Below, piece by piece: positions 57,896 through 64,000 of a stretch of DNA of 64,000 nucleotides. Positions within the stretch are counted from its first letter, which is position 1. Each line of letters starts with the position of its first letter. Origin of the DNA: Adiantum capillus-veneris. Its lineage: Eukaryota > Streptophyta > Polypodiopsida > Polypodiales > Pteridaceae. Location of the stretch: assembly GCA_014529385.2 (NCBI GenBank), contig CM043956.1, forward strand, positions 91,466,721-91,530,720, written 5' to 3'. Under the pieces are notes generated by a model that worked only from the letters and a program-made list of their open reading frames with translations, had not been told where the DNA came from and did not search any database. A program made the translations under genes and the position numbers.

Positions 57896-60774
57896 TGTCA
57901 TAAAATCTAATATCTACCTATCCCAAATGATTTTCTCATATTGAAATGATCATTTAATGTGGGAAAATGAATGGGAACAAGAGTTAGAATATAGATATGT
58001 GCTTTTAGACCTATCGCAGCACGGGACCAAAGGGAGAGAAGGCTACATCCCATTGAGGGTCCAAAAAGGAGATGGTCTACCAAAGAGCAATGAGCAGATA
58101 ATGGAGCTTAAAAGACCTTAGGGTTAACTTCATTAAATACCATTAAAGGTTAGTGATAAAAGTCTTTAGACCTAGGACCTTTAGGTTTAGACCTTAGACC
58201 TTAGGGAAGCTAGGCATGTGCTTGAGGTGCTTGAGCTGACTAAGGTGCTTGAGTTGCTTGAGCTGACTAAGGTGCTTGAGGTGCTTGAGGTCCTTAAGTT
58301 GACTAAGGTGCTTGAGATGCTTAACACTAGGTTGCCAAACCTAACAGAACATAAAAGTGTCCTTTCAGGGTTTTGAAAAAAACTTCTACAACTATAGTAG
58401 ATCCACGCATTTTGGAAACTCCTTTCATGGTCTTATAGTTCAAGGACTACTACGTATGGAAAAAATAACAAATAATCATCTCTTGGTCACAACAAGCCTC
58501 CAAAGTTGATGGACGAGTCCATTTTGCACAAAAGAGCCATTTCTTATGATTGATTGCATATAAATGAGACTAAGGATTTATGTAGGACATGAGATAAAAT
58601 TCCCTATTAACTTCAATGGGTTGGTGATTAAATTATGTGGTTGCTTTTGCCTCACTATTTTTGTTTTTGACAAAGAAAATGGGTACAAAAAAGTTGCATT
58701 TTTGCCTATCATCAAAATTTCTATAGTCAGGCTCAATTTAGATACTATATACATGTCTTCTTAATTACCTTTGGGCCTTTGGATTCAAAAGGAGCCATGG
58801 ATCATGTCAAAAGAATAATAGATCTCTTATTAAGTGGAACCTTGTTGACAATGATGAAGTGCTAAATATAGCAAGCATGAAAAATTGGGTTTAGCATTAT
58901 GACCTATAGAAGCTACTCAATATCTAGCCAAATACAAAGTTTATGATTAGATATGGTTACTACCTACAAACTTCACACACTTGGCCTAAGAATGTAGCAA
59001 TATTTAGAAAGCTATACTTGGCCTAAGAATGTAGCAATATTTAGAAAGCTATACTTGCTACACTAGAATGTCGCATATTCTTCTACAATTGAAAAACTCA
59101 ACCATTGTTGTATACTATGCTATATAGCATATTAGGTGCCCCAAAAGGAAGATTAGTTTTATGTTACACATGCCACCTAAACAATCAAAATTGCATTTGG
59201 ATATCAAGAAAGCCACCAAAAAAATCAAAAAAATGCTAAATTTAGCCAAAAAACAGGATTAGGCAATTCTTGTAATATGGTCATAATTTTCAACTTTAAC
59301 ACTTAAACGTTCCTAGAAGCATCTGAACATGTTGAGTACTACTAAGGCTAACTCTTTAGCAATCTTAATCTCACAAACATGAACTTGAGAGTGATGTAGT
59401 TTCATAACTTTGAAAAAAAACCAAAAACAAGACCCGTTTTTCCACACAGTTTAGGTTTGGGAATGTTGTGAAAGAGCAAGGTTAATGGTGAGACCATTAT
59501 TCCAAAAAAATGTCAATTTTTTTTCAACTCATAAGGCAACTTTGTGGATATATAGCACCTAGAAATTCAGTTTTGAACTTTTCAAATAATTCAAGCAAAC
59601 TAGTCACTTAACAGGACGTAAAAGTGTCCCATTACCAACCTAATGTTGATGACTAAGATGCTTGAGGTGTTTGATGACCAAGATACTTGAGGTGTTCAAG
59701 TCAAACATGAGCCCTATATAGGAGGGGGCGAGCCTTGGGGGATGAGAGAGCACACTCACACACACTCAAGGCATGCCCAAGACACAAAAGGCATAAAGGA
59801 AACATGTCAAGCCCCTAGCCATGTTGCCCTCATAGTGTGCCTGAATCCTATTGGATTTCCTTTAGAGATGTCCAATGAGAATTTAGATCCAATTAAATAA
59901 TTAATTAATCTCTCTGTCTTAAAGGGGGAAAGAGGGACACTTGTCCAAATGCTACCTCTATTGCTAGTTATGACCAAAGCCTGTGATTGGCTAGGCCTTC
60001 GCATGGACCAAGGGGGTGCAAGCTAGTGCTAGGAGAGAGGGGGTCGACCAAGGCAAGGGAAAGCTCTCACTTTTGGACATATTCTCCCACACACTCGCAC
60101 ATTCTCCCATGTGTCGAGCAAGAACTCCATCTCCTTCTCCAAGCTTGAGAAGTACAGAAGCCTACACCAACACCTCTTGGCTATGGAATGCAAGTCCAAC
60201 CAAGAGTCAAGCTTCAAAGCAATGCCATCATCTTCTTCATCTCCATTACTATGCTATGCTATGCTCTAAGAGTAATGATATGTGAGGAGACTACTTCTTT
60301 CTTGTAAGAATACATCTTCTTCTCTTCTCTTCCCTTCCCTCACTCCGTGCTAGCTCTCTCCACGTTTGAAGGTGTTTGAGGTCTTGGGATTGATGCCGGG
60401 GAAAATTTCATGTTATTGCAAGTTAATTATGGACATAATATTGGTGCATGAAGTTTACCATCTTCATAGCATCAACAAGGTCTCAAGTAACACAAAGAAT
60501 GTATTTTACCAGGTCTCTCTTTATGGGAGAATTTATAATACAAAAGCCCTTTGGAGGGAGGACCGACTCCAAGTAAATCCGGTCCTCAATTGTTGTCAAT
60601 TTCTCTAATTCTCTCTCTCTCTCTTGTAAGTATTGTTCATTCCAAGCTAACTAGGTATAATGTTTATTTTGTTATCTTCAATCCCTATGTTCATTAAGAA
60701 TTCTCTTAAAGAAATGCTCACTACCGTCACTTTAATTCCGCTTCAATCAATGTTATTAGCCATATTATGTTACA
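57896..60774 (+). repeat. Left LTR with a 1.3-kb insertion
   Basis: Aligns with the right LTR except for 58,325-59,645, which the other lacks. GGTGCTTGAG-type short repeats lie at 58,205-58,320. Downstream blocks (CACACACTCAAGGCATGCCC, TTGGCTATGGAATGCAAGTC, TTTGAGGTCTTGGGATTGA) are shared by all LTR copies in the window. Confidence 0.85.
58325..59645. mobile_element. Unclassified insertion inside the LTR (1,321 bp)
   Basis: Absent from the sister LTR. The ends are imperfect inverted repeats CACTAGGTTG / CAACCTAATG, and just inside lie direct repeats AACAGAACATAAAAGTGTCC and AACAGGACGTAAAAGTGTCC. Interior AT-rich, no domain in its one 66-codon frame. A 51-bp internal duplication (CTTGGCCTAAGAATGTAGCA) is at about 58,980-59,055. 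Flanks GATGCTTA and GATGACTA are only weakly alike. A non-autonomous DNA element is likely. Confidence 0.5.
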
Positions 60775-60776
60775 TT

Positions 60777-60788
60777 GGTATCCGAGCT
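60777..60788 (+). other. Primer-binding site
   Basis: TGGTATCCGAGC, two bases after the LTR end, one mismatch from the tRNA-iMet-complementary TGGTATCAGAGC. Confidence 0.85.
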
Positions 60789-61067
60789 ATTGGTTTCTCT
60801 TTCTTGCTTAAGAAGAGAGGTCCTTAAGTTTTCCATGAAAGTTTGGAGTTGTTCATTGAAAGAGGGTAAGTGGGACAGGATTTATTATCCCGGTTGGAAT
60901 GAACAAAGTTTGAGGTACACCGTTGGGAACTATAGACTTAATAATGGAGTCTTTTGGGGCTTGCCTTTGGATTAACCATTATTCAGCTACTAGCAAGCTC
61001 AATAAAAACTATATCAATCAAGCATTAATAGACCCTCTCCACTACTCTTTGCAATAGACCATGGGTG

Positions 61068-62431
61068 TGGCCATTGAGGGTCCAAAAAGGAGATCGTCTA
61101 CCAAAGAGAAATGAGCAAATAATGGAGCTTAATAAAAGACATTATGTTTAGCTTCATTAAAGACCTCCAAAGGTTAGTGCTAAAAGTCTTTAGACCTAGG
61201 AACTTGAGGTACTTTAGACCTTAGGCAAGCTAGGAATGTGCTTGAGGAGCTTGAGCTAACTAAGGTGCTTGAGGTGCTTGAGTTGACTAAGGTGCTTGAT
61301 GTCCTTAAGCTGACTAAGGTGCTTGAGGTGTTTGATGACCAAGGTTCCTGAGATGTTCAAGTCAAACATGAGCCCTACATAGGAGGGGGCGAGTCCTAAA
61401 GGTAGGGGATGAGAGAGAACACACTCACACACACTCAAGGCATGCCCAAGACACAAGAGTCATAAAGGAAACATGTCAAGTCCGTAGCCATATTGCACTC
61501 ATAGTGTGCTCAAATCCTATTTGATGGCCTTTAGAGATGTCCAATGAGAATTTAGATCCAATTAAATAATTAATTAAGCTCTCTCTCTCTCTCTCAAAGG
61601 GGGAAAGAAGGACACTTGTCCAAATGCTACCTCTATTGCTAGTTATGACCAAAGCTTGTGATGCTAGGCCTTGGCATGGGCCAATGGGATGCAAGCTAGT
61701 GCTAGGAGAAAGGGGGTCTACCAAGGCAAGGGAAAGCTCTCACTTTTGGAAATACTCTCCCACACACTCACACATTCTCTCATGTGTTGAGCAAGAACTA
61801 CATCTCCTTCTCCAAGCTTGAGAAGTAGAGAGCCTACACCAACACCTCTTGGCTATGGAATGCAAGTCCAACCAAGAGTCGAGCTTCAAAGCAATGCTTA
61901 TCATCTTCTTCATCTCCATTACTATGCTATGCTATGCTCTAAGAGTAATGATATGTGAGGAGACTACTTATTTCTCGTAAGAATACATCTTCTTCTCTTC
62001 CGTTCCCTCACTCCTTGCTAGCTCTCTCCACCTTTGAAGGTCTTTGAGGTCTTGGGATTGAGGCCGGGGACTAGTTCATGTTATTGCAAGTTAATTACGA
62101 GCATAATATTGGTGCATGAAGCTTACCATCTTCATAGCATCAACAAGCTCTCAAGGAACACAAAGAATGTATTGTGTCAAGTCTCTCTACAAAAGCCTTT
62201 TGGAGGGGGGACAGGCTCCAAGTAAATCCGATCCTCAATAGTTGTCAATTTCTCTAATTCTCTCCCTCTTTTGCAATTATTGTTCATGCCAAGCTAACTA
62301 GGTATAATGTTTATTTTGCTACCTTCAATCAAGTACTCTCCCTATGTTCATTAAGAATTCTCTTAAGGAAATGCTCACTTATGTCACTTTAATTCCGCTT
62401 CAATTAATGTTATTAGCCATATTCCGTTACA
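61068..62431 (+). repeat. Right LTR, 5'-truncated
   Basis: Starts within the LTR at CCATTGAGGGTCCAAAAAGG (equivalent to about 58,051 of the left LTR) and ends at GTTACA. The internal region and the first ~155 bp of this LTR were lost in one deletion. Confidence 0.85.
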
Positions 62432-62436
62432 AGCCC

Positions 62437-62946
62437 CCATTATAGTATGGGAAGAGAGTGATCTAAGGGGCCTCTGTAGTGAAGACAATGCATTTTAAAA
62501 TGGAGGGGTGCAATGTTTGCATGCCTTGCTCTATTTAAAAGCTATCAAACTTCACTTCTTCCCCTCGCTTGTAGTATATTCCTACTTAAGTGATATGCCC
62601 TAGAAAGAAGGATATGCTTTTCGTAGTATATAATCTGCAGATACCAAACAAACCTACTTCTATCTTGGCAAATTCTACTAGGGCTATGTGGGGAATTTCT
62701 ATCAAATGCATGCACTTATGCATTTAACATTGTGCGCATGAAGGTGTCGGTACTGCTGGCATATGATCGGCCAACGATGGCTCCCTGCATATCTTGCACC
62801 ATCTTGATTTGCTTGGGCAAAGTGGATTGATCTTCGACTTTCACCCTCTTCATATTTACCTTTTGCTCCTCCCATTGTTTGTGCATAGCTCTACTTTGGC
62901 CATAATTCAAGTGGGAGGGAGGTCCTTTTTCAAGTCTCTGTAGCAT
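62437..62946 (-). pseudogene. Kinase-like gene, upstream part beyond the LTR element
   Basis: In the frame that continues into 'GLIGRPS' at 57,895, the minus strand right of the insertion reads 'CLHYRGPLDHSLPIL', a TAA and 'WG'. Farther upstream, 62,716-62,946 is open for 76 codons ('MKRVKVEDQSTLPKQIKMVQ'). This is compatible with an N-terminal region and intron but shows no glycine-rich loop. The link rests on frame and TSD only. Confidence 0.4.
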
Positions 62947-63755
62947 ATCTTCAAATTGCCAACAAGCATCGTTCTGATTTTATGGTGTGGGTCAAATTCT
63001 CTGATTCCTATTGATGCCAATAACTCGTAGTGGCCTTCTCCGCGCAGTCTGCACTCTATATTCTCTCAAACAGTGTTAATGAAATCTTTAATAAAGATAT
63101 CATTCTCATTTATTTGCTAAATACTAGCATTGGCACACAATGAATTGCATGTATATACTCCTTGTGAATGGTCCACATGATAATTTTCCTTTGTTCATGC
63201 ATCACATTTGCGTAGGTCAATAAAATACAATTGCATAGCGCATTAGCATTCTTGCACATGTTAAACTATCAAAATATTAGATTAAACACAAACAACACAT
63301 AAAAATACTATCTCAAATCATAAGACATTGATTCACAATAGTTCGCACAAGTCATGATGATAATGCAAAGCTCATATGTTTCTTTTGCATGGGGAAGGGA
63401 AGTTGACTTACCATCATGATAGTAATATCGTTGCGTTATCAACGTAGTACCCATACAATGAGCCGATACTTTCCACAAGAACATCATATTCCTCATGTAA
63501 CCAAGGCGATGCCCCCGTGGTAAGCATCATTCTATAGAATGGTTAACGCACACACCCACGTTATGTGGTAAGTTACCCTATTATTAATGTACACTATGAC
63601 ACAAAGCATGCTACCACACAACACACACACAAGACAAACACACGAGTTGTGTGGTCAGATACTCTACTACTGCCAAGCACTATGATGCAGAGCACCCTTC
63701 CACACGACCCCCTCACTCCCTCTCTCTTCTCAACGTACCTACAAAGGTCGTCGTT

Positions 63756-63757
<2 letters not shown>
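62947..63757. other. Right-hand spacer
   Basis: No recognised gene. At 63,560-63,720 an imperfect ~82-bp duplication (TTATGTGGTAAGTTACCC.../TTGTGTGGTCAGATACTC..., CACTATGACACAAAGCA/CACTATGATGCAGAGCA) is visible. Confidence 0.4.
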
Positions 63758-63758
<1 letters not shown>

Positions 63759-63842
<84 letters not shown>

Positions 63843-63861
63843 GTGTGTGTGTGTGTGTGTG
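63759..63861. repeat. (CT)n(TG)n microsatellite
   Basis: About 41 CT units, ATG, then ten TG units. The frames crossing it on both strands are repeat translation. Confidence 0.95.
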
Positions 63862-64000
63862 CACACGCAAAGGCTACCCTATGGGCCCGCATGGGCCGAT
63901 CTTTTTATTATGTTGGAGGACTGCCAACGGGCTTTTTTTTCTCAACATGCCCACCGATATATCGCATTTTTGCGACGGACCCACCGAGAAAAATAAAAAT

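Larger units (their letters stand above)
57896..62431 (+). mobile_element. LTR retrotransposon, internally deleted, with perfect TSD
   Basis: Left LTR 57,896-60,774 (TGTCATAAAATC ... ATGTTACA), primer-binding site TGGTATCCGAGC at 60,777-60,788, about 290 bp of internal sequence, then a 5'-truncated right LTR 61,068-62,431 ending CCGTTACA. The perfect AGCCC duplication shows the outer edges are original. No gag or pol remains, so it could move only with help from a relative. Same LTR family as the gypsy element at 1,408-7,004. It sits in the kinase-like pseudogene. Confidence 0.9.

Noticed and set aside
60775-60975. 66-codon frame after the LTR as gag
   Set aside because: It overlaps the primer-binding site, lacks any gag motif such as a CCHC knuckle, and ends before the deletion point.
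63565-63996. 143-codon plus-strand frame
   Set aside because: Its centre is about 28 Ser-Leu residues from a (CT)n tract and the flanks show no domain.

Overview
This is nuclear DNA of a land plant. The evidence is intron-containing genes, plant-type Ty3/gypsy, LINE, CACTA, hAT and Helitron-like elements, degraded pentatricopeptide (PPR) repeats and very abundant (CT)n/(GA)n/(CA)n microsatellites. The PPR wording (fragments such as 'IHDEIANQGLL' and 'VSWNTFVEGYS') reminds me of fern PPR proteins, so a fern or other large-genome non-seed plant is my best guess. The window alone does not prove it. Almost everything recognisable is mobile DNA or its wreckage; the one clean ordinary gene model is a two-exon unknown gene at 10.9-11.8 kb.

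Layout: 0-0.8 kb, LINE fragment with an internal deletion (minus). 1.4-7.0 kb, a chromodomain Ty3/gypsy element whose 5' LTR runs straight into reverse transcriptase. 7-10.9 kb, no recognisable gene. 10.9-11.8 kb, two-exon gene. 13.4-15.0 kb, nested tandem repeats with hairpin units. 15.99-19.1 kb, left half of a CACTA transposon (plus), broken against a 5'-truncated LINE (19.1-21.9 kb, minus). 22.3-24.65 kb, satellite with higher-order structure. 26-29.4 kb, complex tandem array. 30-38.5 kb, PPR relics mixed with LTR relics, acidic-codon minisatellites and segmental duplications. 38.5-44.9 kb, a very AT-rich Helitron-like island encoding a RepHel protein and a second spliced gene ending in a GIY-YIG endonuclease. 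46.9-56.95 kb, a hAT transposase relic split by a complete 7,629-bp CACTA element (48,199-55,827, TSD TGT). 57.1-62.95 kb, a protein-kinase-like pseudogene split by an LTR retrotransposon (57,896-62,431, TSD AGCCC).

How the parts relate: the two CACTA copies are nearly identical over their shared 3.1 kb and lie in opposite orientation. Each carries a transposase gene and a captured fragment of a heavy-metal-associated isoprenylated protein (HIPP) gene; in the complete copy it still ends in a CaaX box. The two gypsy-type elements share an LTR family. The strongest candidate for an undescribed system is the Helitron-like island, where a rolling-circle Rep/PIF1-helicase gene is followed by a coiled-coil plus GIY-YIG nuclease gene. 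Its base composition and codon use are unlike everything around it.
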